DNA of 64,000 nucleotides, from the NCBI GenBank assembly GCA_963971575.1, contig OZ020625.1, positions 29,487,753-29,551,752 on the forward strand. The letters are read 5' to 3'. Positions 32,243 to 43,623 of this stretch are shown piece by piece. The stretch is from Liopterus haemorrhoidalis. Lineage: Eukaryota > Arthropoda > Insecta > Coleoptera > Dytiscidae. Under the pieces are notes generated by a model. It had not been told where the DNA came from and did no database searches. It saw only the letters and a list, made by a program, of their open reading frames with translations. Position 1 is the first letter of the stretch. Each line of letters starts with the position of its first letter. A program made the position numbers and the translations under genes.

Positions 32243-35200
32243 CTACCACTTACTTGGACTTTTAAGTGGACTCAAATCCTTATAAAGTCCAAGTTTAATC
32301 CCTAATTCCTTAGGTTGTCTCGTAGTTGGTTGTACAGGAAAAGGACTAAAAAATTGTGGACTTGCTGGACTTCTATTACTCCTCCTAGGTGGACTTAAAG
32401 TTGGTAAATTAATACCAAAATGTCTAGACTCTTTTGGACTTTCTTTTTCTTTACTACAAGGTGAAAATTTAGAAGAGCATGGTAGTTCTTTTTGAAAAGA
32501 TGTAAATTTTAGACAAGACAGATTTTGAGGGGAAACATCAGGTGAATTTGAAGTAGAAGAACGTAGGTTTATAGTTAAAGATGATCTGTCACGTTTTTGG
32601 CCGGAATATATAGGATTATTGTCCTTTTTTTCAAATTCTGGACTTGGTAAAATAACTAATTTTTTTCTTCTGTCCAAATTTTCAAAATATTGCTCTGCAG
32701 GACTTTGAAGAACGTCTTCTACAAGTCTTTCTTTCTTCATATAGTCTTCTGGACTTTTCATTATGTCCTCTATTCTTCTTCTTCTTTCAACACCACTAAG
32801 ATCTTCTATTTCTTCTTTTTGTATTATTTCTCGTCGAAACAATAATTCAAGTTCCTTTTCAAAAGTTTTTTCTAAGTCTTTTTTATTTTTATAATTTGCA
32901 TCATATTTTCTTAAATCATATTTGTCAGTATCACTTAAATTGGTTACATCAATTTTTTGGTAAGTATCTTTACTAGATTGAATTTCACCTTTGTCTTTTC
33001 TTTCCAGACTTTTATCCCTTTCTTGTATTCTTCTTTGTTTTATATCATCAAATACCTTTTGTTTTCTTTCTAAACTCCTACTCTCCTTCCTTTCCATTTC
33101 TTCAATTTCTGAAGCTGTCCTTGATAAAAATTCTTGTATAGTCTCTTTTTTAACATTTTCTTTTAAGTCAAGGTTTAACGATCTTCTATTTTCTATTTTT
33201 TCGCGTTTGCGTTCTTCTTTATCGAAATTCTGTAACTCTGTCGCTGAACGTAACAAAAATTCTTCAATACTCTCATGGCGATTTTCTGTACATTCTTTAG
33301 GAGTATATTTCTTCTTCATATCTTCTAAATTTAACGATCTACGATAGTAACTTTTTGGTTCTTGGAAAATTTCTGTGTTTGTTCTTCGAAAATTGTCAAA
33401 TTTATTTTGGTTTTCTATATTTTCAGAACTGCGTAAACTATGTTTGATTTCTAAATTTGATTGGGAACATTGGTCAAAATTGTGTTTAGTTTTTAAATCT
33501 GTTTCATCAATTTCGACACCTCTTGACTTCCAATTCTTATCTATTTTGGTATGGGATTTGGTACGGTCTAATAAGTATTTATCATCATCTGTAATAAAAT
33601 TTAGTTTTTCTGGGGTTTTAATTGTGTACTTTTTTCCAGAATTTCTGTCAGCTGTATCATAATTTAATTCGAAAGAGTCTGTTTCTTCTAAAAATTTAGT
33701 AGTTTCATAAGATTTAATTTGGATTTCTTTATCTTTATCTTCTTCTTTATCGTTGTTTGATTTAATTTTTTCGGTAAATCTACCAAGATCAGTTATCAAC
33801 TCATCTGGATTTACAGCGTTTTCTTTTTTTGGAGGTTTACTGTATTTTTTTGCAGATTCATCAAATTTTTTTGGAGGTTCATAGAATTTTTTTGGATCAT
33901 CATTGAATTTTTTTGGATCATCATTGAATTTTTTTAGACCTTCATCGAATTTTTTTGGGTCTTCATAGAATTTTTTTGGATCCTCATCGAATTTTTTTGG
34001 AACCTCATCGAATTTGTTTGGATCCACATCAAATTTTTTTGGATCCACATCGATTTTTTTTGGATCCACATCGAATTTTTTTGGATCCACATCGAATTTT
34101 TTTGGATCCACATAGAATTTTTTTGGATCTTCATGGAATTTTTTTGGACCTTCACCAAATTTTTTTGTATCCTCATCGAATTTTTTTGGATCTTCATAGA
34201 ATTTTTTTGTATCCCCATCGAATTTTTTTTGATCTTCATCGAATTTTTTTGGCCCTTCATAGAATTTTTTTGGACCTTCACCGAATTTTTTTGTATCTTC
34301 ACTGAATTTTTTTGTACCTTCACCGAATTTTTTTGGATCTTCACTGAATTTTTTTGTACCTTCACCGAATTTTTTTGGATCTTCATCGAATTTTTTTGGA
34401 TCTTCACCGAATTTTTTTAGATCCTCATCGAATTTTTTTGGAACCTCATCGAATTTGTTTGGATCCACATCGAATTTTTTTGGATCTCCATCGTATTTTT
34501 TTGGTACATTAGTTTCACCCGATTTCCATGATGTCCCAAAATTAGTTTTGAATTGTTCTGGACTTTCTTCATAATATTTTTTTCTTCTATCCAAAATTTC
34601 ATCTTTATAAGTAATTTTATTTGGTAAGTCAATTTCTATAATTTCTTCTATATTTTTATCAAGTTTTATTTTAAGTTTATGATCATGTCTTTCTTCTATC
34701 GTAATGTATTCTTCTTTATCTTCAAATTGCTTTACTTCCTCTCCTTCTTTTATGGTGCATTTTGAGTATTTATCAAAACTTTTTTGTGGAGATCTAAGAA
34801 ATTTACGCCTTTCTTTCATATCATTTGGTAACGAATCAGATCGAGCAAAATTTTTTCTTACTGGTGATTCTTCTTCTTCTATTTCAGTGCTCTTTGATTG
34901 ATGTTGAAGAATTCTGTGAAGAATTAACGAGTTTTCTTGTATTATTTTTAAAGCTCGTTCGCTGTTTCTCCTTCCTGCTTCTAATCTGCGATCATCATGG
35001 ATTTCTTCACTACCAAGTGAAATGTCAGAGTAATCTTCAATTAATACGTCAATTGTGTTGGTACTTTCTTCATTTGTGGGTGAAGAAACTGTTTCTATGC
35101 TATTAAACTTTTTTAATCTCTCTTCCAAAAATGTATCAAACTCATCTTTTTTAACAGAATTTTCAAATTTTATATCTTCTATAAGTTTTTGGTCTGTTGC

Positions 35201-38200
35201 TTCTTTTTTCCCATTTTTTTGATCTAACCTTTTCTTTTCTTCTTCGTAAGAATTTGTTGGGGTTGAAGAAAATGAAGCAAAGTCTTCTAAAGTGTCATCG
35301 TTGAATGGTGATAGTTTAGAAGATAGATGTTTTGAAGATTTATCTTCATAAGAGTTTTTGGTTATAGTTTGTTCTGACTCTTGATTTTCTTCATTTTTTT
35401 CAGTAAATTTGTTGAAAGAAACTTCTAATATATTTTTTGAAGATCTGTCTTCATCTTCTAAAGACGTTTTAGTTAAACTTGTTTCAAAATCTTTTATTTT
35501 TTCAATATTTTCAGTAAATTTGTTTGAAGATACGTTTTCCAATAGTTGTGAAGACCTATCTTCTTCCGAAAGATGTTCTGAAGATGTATCGTCTTCCAAT
35601 CGTTTTGAAAATTTATTTTCTTCCAATCGTTTTGAAAATGTATCTTCCAATAGTTTAGAAGATCTGTCCTCTTCCAAAAGTTTAGAAGATCTGTCTTCTT
35701 CCAACAGGTGTTTTGAAGACCTGTCTTCTTCCAAAAGGTGTTTTGAAGACCTGTCTGCTTCCAACAGGTGTTTTGAAGACCTGTCTTCTTCCAACAGGTG
35801 TTTTGAAGACCTGTCTTCTTCCAACAGCAGTTTTGAAGACCTGTCTTCTTCCAACAGCAGTTTTGAAGACCTGTCTTCTTCCAACAGCAGTTTTGAAGAC
35901 CTGTCTTCTTCCAACAGCAGTTTTGAAGACCTGTCTTCTTCCAACAGCAGTTTTGAAGACCTGTCTTCTTCCAACAGCAGTTTTGAAGACCTGTCTTCTT
36001 CCAACAGCAGTTTTGAAGACCTGTCTTCTTCCAACAGCAGTTTTGAAGATCTGTCTTCTTCCAACAGGTGTTTTGAAGACCTGTCTTCTTCCAACAGCAG
36101 TTTTGAAGACCGGTCTTCTTCCAACAGCAGTTTTGAAGACCTGTCTTCTTCCAACAGCAGTTTTGAAGACCTGTCTTCTTCCAACAGGTGTTTTGAAGAC
36201 CTGTCTGCTTCCAACAGGTGTTTTGAAGACCTGTCTGCTTCCAACAGGTGTTTTAAAGACCTGTCTTCTCCCAACAGGTGTTTTGAAGACCTGTCTGCTT
36301 CCAACAGGTGTTTTGAAGACCTGTCTTCTCCCAACAGGTGTTTTGAAGACCTGTCTGCTTCCAACAGGTGTTTTGAAGACCTGTCTGCTTCCAACAGGTG
36401 TTTTGAAGACCTGTCTTCTCCCAACAGGTGTTTTGAAGACCTGTCTGCTTCCAACAGGTGTTTTGAAGACCTGTCTTCTCCCAACAGGTGTTTTGAAGAC
36501 CTGTCTGCTTCCAACAGGTGTTTTGAAGACCTGTCTTCTCCCAACAGGTGTTTTGAAGACCTGTCTTCTTCCAACAGGTGTTTTGAAGACCTGTCTTCTT
36601 CCAACAGGTGTTTTGAAGACCTGTCTTCTTCCAACAGGTGTTTTGAAGACCTGTCTTCTTCCAACAGGTGTTTTGAAGACCTGTCTTCTTCCAACAGCAG
36701 TTTTGAAGACCTGTCTTCTTCCAACAGGTGTTTTGAAGACCTGTCTTCTTCCAACAGGTGTTTTGAAGACCTGTCTTCTTCCAACAGGTGTTTTGAAGAC
36801 CTGTCTTCTTCCAACAGATGTTTTGAAGACCTGTCTTCTTCCAACAGGTGTTTTGAAGACCTGTCTTCTTCCAACAGGTGTTTTGAAGACCTGTCTTCTT
36901 CCAACAAGTGTTTTGAAGACCTGTCTTCTTCCAACAGAAATTTTGGAGACCTATCTTTTTCCAACAGAAGTTTTGAAGACCTGTCTTCTTCCAACAGCAG
37001 TTTTGAAAACCTTTCTTCCTCCAACGGGTGTTTTAAAAACCAACCTTCTTCCAACTTGTGTTTTGAATACCCATCTTCTTCCAACAGACGTTTTGAAGAC
37101 CTGTTTTCTTCCAACAAAAATTTTGAAGTCTTATCTTCTTCTAACGGTTGTTTTGAAGATCCATCTTCATATTTTAAAGTATTTTTTATTAAATTTGGTT
37201 CAAAATCTTTTATATTTTCAGTAAATTTGTATAAAAAAATATCATCCAATATCTGTTTTGAAGAACTATCTTCAATATCTAGATTGTTTTTACTTAAATT
37301 GTCTTCTTTATTTTTAATTTCTTCCAAATTTTCATTTAATTTATTAAGATTTTCTTTGAAATTTGTAAATTTGGTTTCTTTAGTATCAGTGGTTAAAATT
37401 GGCGAGAGATCTTTTATGAAATTTGAAGAATTAGAAGAAATTTTATTATCTTCCACTGATTCTATGTTAGATTGTTTAGGCGTATTAATTAAGAAATTTG
37501 ATGGACTAGGCAAAGGATTTGCGTTTGGACTTGATTCCGATGGTTCATAAAAAAATGAAGTTTTTGGAGATATTTTTTCTTTATCTATCCAAGGTGATGG
37601 TAATTCTTGGATATATGTTAATTTTTTTGGTGTTTTTATTAAATTAGGTGAACAAGGTAAAGAACTGATTGCTTTTGGACTCAAATCCAAATTTGCAATT
37701 GGTTCGTATGAAAAAATTGGACTTTTTATGTTTGGAGAAACTGGTAATGAACTTATAGGCCTTACTTCTAAGTACTGGGACTCAAGTGTTGAATATTGTG
37801 GTTGTAAAATTGGACTTGAGTCCCGATTTTTGTTGAAATTTTCCAATATTTCGATTTTTGTTTCCAAATCCAATTTTTCATCTAATTTATTTTGGGTTTC
37901 TTTTCTTTTTGGTGAATTTATTAAAAAATTATTTTTGCTAAGAATTTCTTTCATTTCTTGTTGTCTTTTTTCCTTCTGTGGAGAAGAATGGGGTGAAAAG
38001 GTAATTAAATTTTCCTTCAAATTCTTCTTTGGAGATGATTGAATGAGGACGTTATTAGCTGAAAGTATTTTTTCCATTTCTAATTTTCTTTTTTCTAAAT
38101 CAATTTTACGTGTCGTTTCTGTGTCTTTTTTTATGGTCGAATTTAATTTTTCTTCAATCTCAGAAAAGACGATGCTTTCTTCATTTGTTCTAAAGGTTTT

Positions 38201-41200
38201 TTTGGTGTCTTCTTCAGAAGATGTTTCTGGAAGAGATTGCTTATGGTCTAAACTTTCTATGTTTTGGAAGGATAGTTCTCCAGTTTCCATGACTATATCT
38301 TTATTATTTTCTTCTTTATAATCCAACAACATTTTATCCAATAATTGGATATCAAGTATTTCTTCTGCAATACTTTTTCGTTTCACTTCTTCTACATTTT
38401 CCATTAAATTTATCTCCATTTCTGTTGGAGATTCATCGAATTTGGCTTTCCATTCTTCAATTTTTTCTGTTTTTTTATTTATTTCTTTCAGTTTTTTGAC
38501 TGAATTTTTGTTATTAGTTTCCAAAGGTACGGTGCCAATAATATTGCTTATGTATTCCTGAAAATTTTTATCTAAAACTTGAAATCTTTCTCTTTTCGTT
38601 TCTTCAGAGTTAAGGTCTAATTGTGTAGAAGTAGATTCTAAAGATGGAGATTTTGGGTCTAATTCGAGAGATGTAGGCTCTAAAGATGATGGTTTTGGGT
38701 CTAACTGTGGTGAGATAGGTTCTAAAAGTGGTGGTTTTGGATCTAAAACTGAAGATATAGGGCTTAAAACATGATCGGTATGGTCTAAAACTGAAACTGG
38801 TGCTTTATAATTCAAATTTGGAGTTTTTAAATCCAAAAATGGAGTTGTTATATCCAAAATAGTTGTTGTATGATCCGAACTTTGGGTTGTAGGGTCCAAA
38901 ACTTGAGCCGTGAGATCCAAATCTTGAGATTTTAGGTCTGAAATGGCTGTTTTGTGGTCTAAATTTGGAGTAATAAGGTCTAGAACTGAAGTTTTCTGTA
39001 CTGCAAGGTCTTCAGATGAATCTTCAGAGTCCCAACTTGGATTTACAATTTTCAAATCAGAAGTTTTAAGGTCCAAATTCGAAGAGGAAATCTCCAAAGC
39101 CGGGGACGAAGCTTCCAAAGCCGGGGACGAAGCTTCCAAAGCCGGGGACGAAGTTTCCAAAGCCGGGGACGAAGTTCCCAAAGCCGGGGACGAAGCTCCC
39201 AAAGCCGGGGACGAAGCTCCCAAAGCCGGGGACGAAGCTCCCAAAGCCGGGGACGAAGCTCCCAAAGCCGGGGACGAAGCTCCCAAAGCCGGGGACGAAG
39301 GTTCCAAAGCCGGGGACGAAGCTCCCAAAGCCGGGGACGAAGGTTCCAAAGCCGGGGACGAAGCTCCCAAAGCCGGGGACGAAGCTTCCAAAGCCGGAGA
39401 CAAATCTATCAAAATCGGAGTAGCATTTTCCAATTTTGCAGTTTTTGATTCCAAATCTGTAGTTCTCTGTTCCAAATCCGAAGCTTTTAGGTCCAAATCC
39501 GAAGCTTTTAAGTCTAAATCTGAAGCTTTTAAGTCTAAACCTGAAGCTTTTAGGTCCAAATCTGAAGCTTTCCTGTCTAAAGCTGAAACTTTTTGGTCTA
39601 AACTTGAAGCTTTTACGTCTAAATCTGAAGCTTTTTGGTCCAAATCTGAAGCTTTTTGGTCCAAATCTGAAGCTTTTTGGTTCAAATCTGAAGCTTTTTG
39701 GTTCAAATCTGAAGCCTTTTGGTTCAATTCCGAAGATTTTTGGTTGAATTCTGAAGTTTTAAAGTCCAATTCTAAAGCTTTTTGTTTCAAATCCGAAGCT
39801 TTTAGGTCCAAATCTGAAACTTTTACGTCTAAATCTGAAGCTTTTACGTCTAAATCTGAAGATTTTTGGTCCGAATCAGAAGATTTTTGGTCCGAATCAG
39901 AAGCTTTTTGATCCAAATGCGAAACTTTTAGGTCTGAATCCGAAGTTTTTAGGTTCAAATTCGAAGCTTTTAGGTCTGAATCCGAAGCTTTTTGGTCCAA
40001 ATCCGAAGCTTTTAGGTCTGAATCCGAAGTTTTTAGGTCCAAATCCGACGTTTTTAGGTCCAAATCCGAAGCTTTTAGATCCAAATCCGAAGCTTTTAGG
40101 TCCAAATCCGAAGCTTTTAGATCCAAATCCGAAGCTTTTAGGTCCGAATCCGAAGCTTTTTGGTCCAATTCTGAAGCTTTTCGGCCCAAATCTGGAGCCG
40201 TGTCTTCTACAGCTGGATTCGTACCAGCCAAATTTGAAGTCGTAACAACTAAATCTGGAGACGTAAGAACTGAAACTTCAAGGTCCAAATCTGGGTCTTT
40301 AAGAGCTTCATCTGAGTCTTTTACACGTACATCTGGGTCTTGTATACCTACATCTTGCTCTTTTAGACCAACATCTGGGTCTTTTGGACCTACATCTGGG
40401 TCTTTTGGGCCTATATCTGGATCCTTAAGACCTAAATTTAAATCTTTCACCTCTAAATCTGGATGTTGAAGATTTAAATCTAGATCTAACCCTAAATCTC
40501 TTTCTTTAAGGACTAAATCCGAATCCTTAAGGCCTAAATCTGTATCTTTAACATCTAAATCCATTTCTTTAAGTTCTAAATCTGGTACAAGATCTAAAGT
40601 TGTAGGTGCTAGATCTAAAACAGGAGGTGTTAGATCTAATTTATATTTAGACTTATCAAATTCTGGTTCCTTTTCTGTTAAAAGTGAAGAACTCAGACTA
40701 AAATTCATAGAAAAAATTGTTGTTGGTTCTGATAGTTCTTCATTCATTTTAGAGAAAAATTCATCGTCGGTTAGGTTGTCAAATATTTCTGGTTCCAAAC
40801 TGTGTTGTTCTTGCAATTTTGGTAGAGATTCAAATATGTTTTGTTGAGATTTGATTTGTTCGTGGGGTTTTTTGATATCTTTACTTTGGATTGGGGGTTC
40901 TTCATCAAAATTAAGGTTCATTGGGATACTGTTAGGTTCTAATTGATCTATTAGGCTTCTTAATTCCTCTTTCTTGTCTTTGTACGTATTCTCTGCACTG
41001 TCTATGTTTTGTTCTTTTGTTTTGTTATGCTGCTTTTGTGATTTATCTTCATCAAATTCAATAAGTTTGTTATTTTCCACTCTTAGATCAACAAGATCTT
41101 CATTTATCTTCCCTATTTCTTCACTAACCAAATGGCATTCATCAATGATTTTTTCATTGCTTTTACTAACAGCTAACTCTTCTTTTTCTTCAAAAAAATC

Positions 41201-41502
41201 TGACATTTTATCATTTTCATCACATAATTCTGTTGAAGTACTACTGCTATCTTCGTCATAACTGCTCGAATCGGTATCTGCGTATTCAGATTTTATTTCT
41301 TCATCTGATATGCGTCTGGCAACTTTCACCTTTGGTGCGTCTTTCCAATGAAGAGTTTCAGGTTCTTTTGGCTTCGTCTTTGTTCTAGCTGGAGGTACAG
41401 CTCCTTGGGGAGGACCTAGACGACGTCCATGAGCGTTTACTATTGCATTTTTGCCCAAAAGAAGATGATTCATCGCTATTGGAGATGGTGATGTACTTTG
41501 AT
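32243..41502 (-). CDS. TBC1D30: TBC1D30-type Rab GAP: giant 9.26-kb terminal exon
   Basis: Terminal exon with one unbroken frame of 3,086 codons before TAG (32243-32245). The acceptor is ATTTTTAG; the exon starts ATCAAAG and joins the single base carried by the exon at 41949. It opens with NQSTSPSPIAMNHLLLGKN, matching the conserved HLLLGK motif of TBC1D30, and ends with PQFFSPFPVQP...ELGIKLGLYKDL, matching the conserved FSPFP...LGLY tail. Between these lie, in order: an acidic segment; an ~8-residue D-GLKDP-type repeat; ~36 ASDLDLK heptads; ~15 SSPALGA heptads; a degenerate LDPKPP-LEP repeat; a charged linker; ~50 SSKHLLEEDR decamers; ~32 KKFDEDP heptads; and a Lys/Glu-rich probable coiled coil with a duplicated RRSLNL...EFL module. 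No membrane segment seen. Vertebrate homologues have only a few hundred residues here. The coding call is firm; any function of the repeats is unknown. Confidence 0.9.
33830..34500 (-). repeat. 21-bp coding repeat, KKFDEDP heptads (~32 copies)
   Basis: Inside the giant exon. Each 21-bp unit encodes PKKFDED or a close variant (GEG, VDP, YEG, SED), with the Pro-Lys-Lys codons written CCAAAAAAA. Units differ by several substitutions, so this block looks older than the 30-bp block. Frame is kept throughout. Confidence 0.93.
35641..37150 (-). repeat. 30-bp coding repeat, SSKHLLEEDR decamers (~50 copies)
   Basis: About 1.5 kb of exact 30-bp periodicity in the giant exon. The central units are almost identical. 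Edge units are diverged (for example SSKRLLEEDGYSKHKLEEG). Only a few positions vary: H/L at position 4 of the decamer and EED/GED/EAD. Because 30 is divisible by three, both strands stay open here. The 713-codon frame on the + strand (35409-37550) is a shadow. Confidence 0.95.
39095..39410 (-). repeat. 21-bp coding repeat, SSPALGA heptads (~15 copies)
   Basis: GC-rich units (GCTCCCAAAGCCGGGGACGA on the + strand) encode SSPALGA, SSPALEP or SSPALEA. The base composition is markedly GC-richer than the surrounding AT-rich exon. Near-identity implies recent expansion. Confidence 0.94.
39455..40195 (-). repeat. 21-bp coding repeat, ASDLDLK heptads (~36 copies)
   Basis: Heptads ASDLDLK, ASDLDQK, ASDSDLK, TSDLDLK and relatives, alternating acidic, Leu and Lys residues. 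Directly downstream on the coding strand the unit changes to SSPALGA without a break in the 21-bp register. Confidence 0.94.
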
Positions 41503-41553
41503 CTAAAAATTACAAAAATTGGAAATAATTTTTAGGTATAAAGTTAAATAGAC

Positions 41554-41934
41554 CAGTGGTTCCGAAACTGAATTACTCCTTTATTTTAAGAGATACAAAA
41601 AATTCTTCATAAAAAAAGAGTACTAGAGAAAAGGGCCCACTTAAGGACTATAATAAGAATTCTGCTTCACTTCCGGTTTCAGCAGAAATTGTTTCAACTT
41701 TTTATTTAGCATAGGGAATTGGTATTTTATCGTTTTTTTTTTTCTTGAAAGTACAAACACCCTGTATACTTATCGAAGATATATATTTTTTGATCCAAAA
41801 TTGAAAATATTCATAAAATTAAGGTAACTAAAGCAATGGTGCATTCGGGGGGGGGGGGGCACAAGAAGGAGGGAAATACAATGGTAGAGATCCGCTATTA
41901 TTTTTATAGACGGGTCAAAGTTTGGGAACCACTG
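41554..41934. mobile_element. hAT-like element filling most of a TBC1D30 intron
   Basis: Ends CAGTGGTTCCGAAACTG and CAAAGTTTGGGAACCACTG are inverted, of the CAGTGGTTCCCAAAC type common in hAT elements. I found no clear 8-bp target duplication. Inside are a diverged fragment of the foldback element seen at 47595-48629 (CACTTCCGGTTTCAGC to CAAACACCCTGTATAC) and a 14-G run. The intron itself is only 446 bp (41503-41948), so the element makes up about 85% of it. Confidence 0.65.
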
Positions 41935-41948
41935 GTTTAGATACTTAC

Positions 41949-42119
41949 TTATAGGTTGCCTGGCACATGCTGCAGTTAGGATAATGTGAGCCTGCCTTTG
42001 TCTTTCTCTTAGTTTAGCGTATTGCTTCTTAAGGGCTGAAATGTCTAAAGCCAATCTTTCTCTATCTGGGTGCCCATGAGCGTAAGGTTGAATGGTGTTC
42101 CCAAGACTTTGGGCACGTT
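41949..42119 (-). CDS. TBC1D30: TBC1D30 exon upstream of the giant exon
   Basis: Acceptor TTTTTTTAG, donor GTAAGT. With one carried base at each end it encodes ERAQSLGNTIQPYAHGHPDR, then ERLALDISALKKQYAKLRER and QRQAHIILTAACARQPI. The D-I-ALKKQY-LRERQRQAH segment matches the conserved DINALKRQY...KQQ helix that precedes HLLLGK in vertebrate TBC1D30. It is probably a short coiled coil. Confidence 0.9.
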
Positions 42120-42413
42120 CTAAAAAAAAAAAAGATTTTGTTAGAAGATACCTGGCAAATCCTTTTAACACATTACAACACAAAGCCGGCGAATCGCCGG
42201 CTAATGTCATTTTAGCATTGAACCACTCAGCCGGTTTGTCTTTGAGTGATATTTTTTTACATGAAGATTGATTGACCATAACTTTATTCATGAAAATAAC
42301 GTTAGCAAATATATTTAGACTAGTGCACCCGTTGCCAACTGTGTTGGCAAACAGATCATTCCCTTAATGTGGAAATTGCTCAACACCTCAGAATTCTTTC
42401 TCTAGCCATACGT
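42120..42413. other. TBC1D30 intron, nothing recognised
   Basis: Begins with the polypyrimidine tract of the downstream exon (A-run on the + strand). No gene or repeat seen. Confidence 0.5.
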
Positions 42414-42727
42414 AGGGTGACCATCCGTCCCGGTTTTCGGTCAATTGTCCCGGTGTCCCGAAGACTGTCCTCGGGACGCCCGATTGTCCCGGTTTTTGAA
42501 TCTTTTAGCTCTTCACAGTGAATTTGGATAGGTGAGGACCTTTTTTTCTTTTTGCTCTTCACTTTATATTTGGAGAGGTGAGGACCTTTTTTTTTTTTGC
42601 TCTTCACTTTATATTTGGAGAGGTGAGGACCTTTTTTTTTTTTTGCTCTTCACTTTGAATTTGAGAGGTGAGGACCTTCTTTTTTTTTTGTGTCCCGGTT
42701 TCCCTTCACTGAAATCTGGTCACCCTA
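42414..42727. mobile_element. MITE with AGGGTGACCA ends and ~50-bp internal repeats
   Basis: Left end AGGGTGACCATCCGTCCCGG, right end CTGAAATCTGGTCACCCT. The interior contains TGTCCCGGT-type motifs, then four ~50-bp units GTGAGGACCTTTTTTT...GCTCTTCACTTTATATTTGGA. Same termini as 29315-29692, with a different expanded interior. Non-coding despite short open frames. Confidence 0.75.
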
Positions 42728-43450
42728 GCCATACGCCTAACTTCATCCAATTCAAATTGAATCAACTCTTCGCCCATTATTAAAAACTGGACAAATAATG
42801 AGCATTATTCCGAATTATTAATTCATTAACTTTTTAAGATGGGAAAACGATTCATTTTCACTCAGTGCATTATATTTATAATGTTAAAACTAAAAATGAT
42901 TTGAGACGTTAAATTTAAAATATATTTATTAAAATTAATTTTCCATTTTCCTATATAATATAAAAATACGCACAAGGAAAAAACGCACATGGATTAATAC
43001 ACACACGGAAAAAAGCACACATGAAAATGTACACACACGGCAAAAAGGGCACACGGAAAAAAGCGTACTTACATTACATCTCAAATCAGTTTGAAATAAA
43101 TCGTGAGAAACTATTGCACAGTAAAATTTAATTGTTTGCCCGCTTTAATATATTGCGTTCACATGGGGTAGATTTACAATAACCCACTGAACACTGCGCA
43201 TGCGTCACACACGTAATTTGTTCAATATACAGAGATTCTAAACAGGTAGGACTGTGCAGAACTTTTAAAACACAACTTATTTTTAGGTGGTTTATAAAAA
43301 AATAAAAATAAACAGTTATCAACCATAACCTGAGATAGTGCTTTTAAGGTGAATCACTGTTCCTGGTCAAAAATTTTCAGCTCGAGAATTTTCAGGTCGA
43401 GAATTTCAAAAATAGAAAATCTAGTATTGGTAGTAGGAGAAATAACTAAC
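42728..43450. other. TBC1D30 intron; A-rich low-complexity stretch
   Basis: At 42965-43070 a loose repeat of CACACGGAAAAAAGCACAC-type units occurs. The rest, including ~43130-43330, shows nothing recognisable. Confidence 0.5.
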
Positions 43451-43608
43451 CTTTTTTTCGGCCCAAACTCATGCCATAAGCAGTTGTGACAGCCATTCTT
43501 TCGTCATTATCTGAGTCCACCTCGTCATCATCAGAATAAAAGAATCTAAAACCTTTTTTAGCCGCTGTTTGCACTGATTGGGTCCATGGGGTAATATTGT
43601 ACAGATAT
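43451..43608 (-). CDS. TBC1D30: TBC1D30 exon with YNITPW motif
   Basis: Acceptor TTTTGTTTTAG, donor GTTAGT. After two carried bases it encodes RYLYNITPWTQSVQTAAKKG, then FRFFYSDDDEVDSDNDERM and VTTAYGMSLGRKK. (K/R)YxYNITP(F/W) and the following Asp/Glu-rich stretch match the region just C-terminal to the TBC domain in vertebrate TBC1D30. Confidence 0.92.
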
Positions 43609-43623
43609 CTAAAACAAAATCGC

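Noticed and set aside
35641..37150. Regular 30-bp repeats suggestive of a CRISPR array
   Set aside because: Units are directly tandem without unique spacers, and they are coding. The genome is eukaryotic.
35409..37550. 713-codon + strand open frame (SSSNRCFEDL repeats) and a 503-codon companion
   Set aside because: These are shadows of the 30-bp coding repeat on the - strand. Only the - strand frame continues into conserved TBC1D30 motifs and correct splice sites.
38943..40469. + strand open frames (SKAGDEAP and SKSEAF repeats)
   Set aside because: Antisense shadows of the SSPALGA and ASDLDLK arrays.
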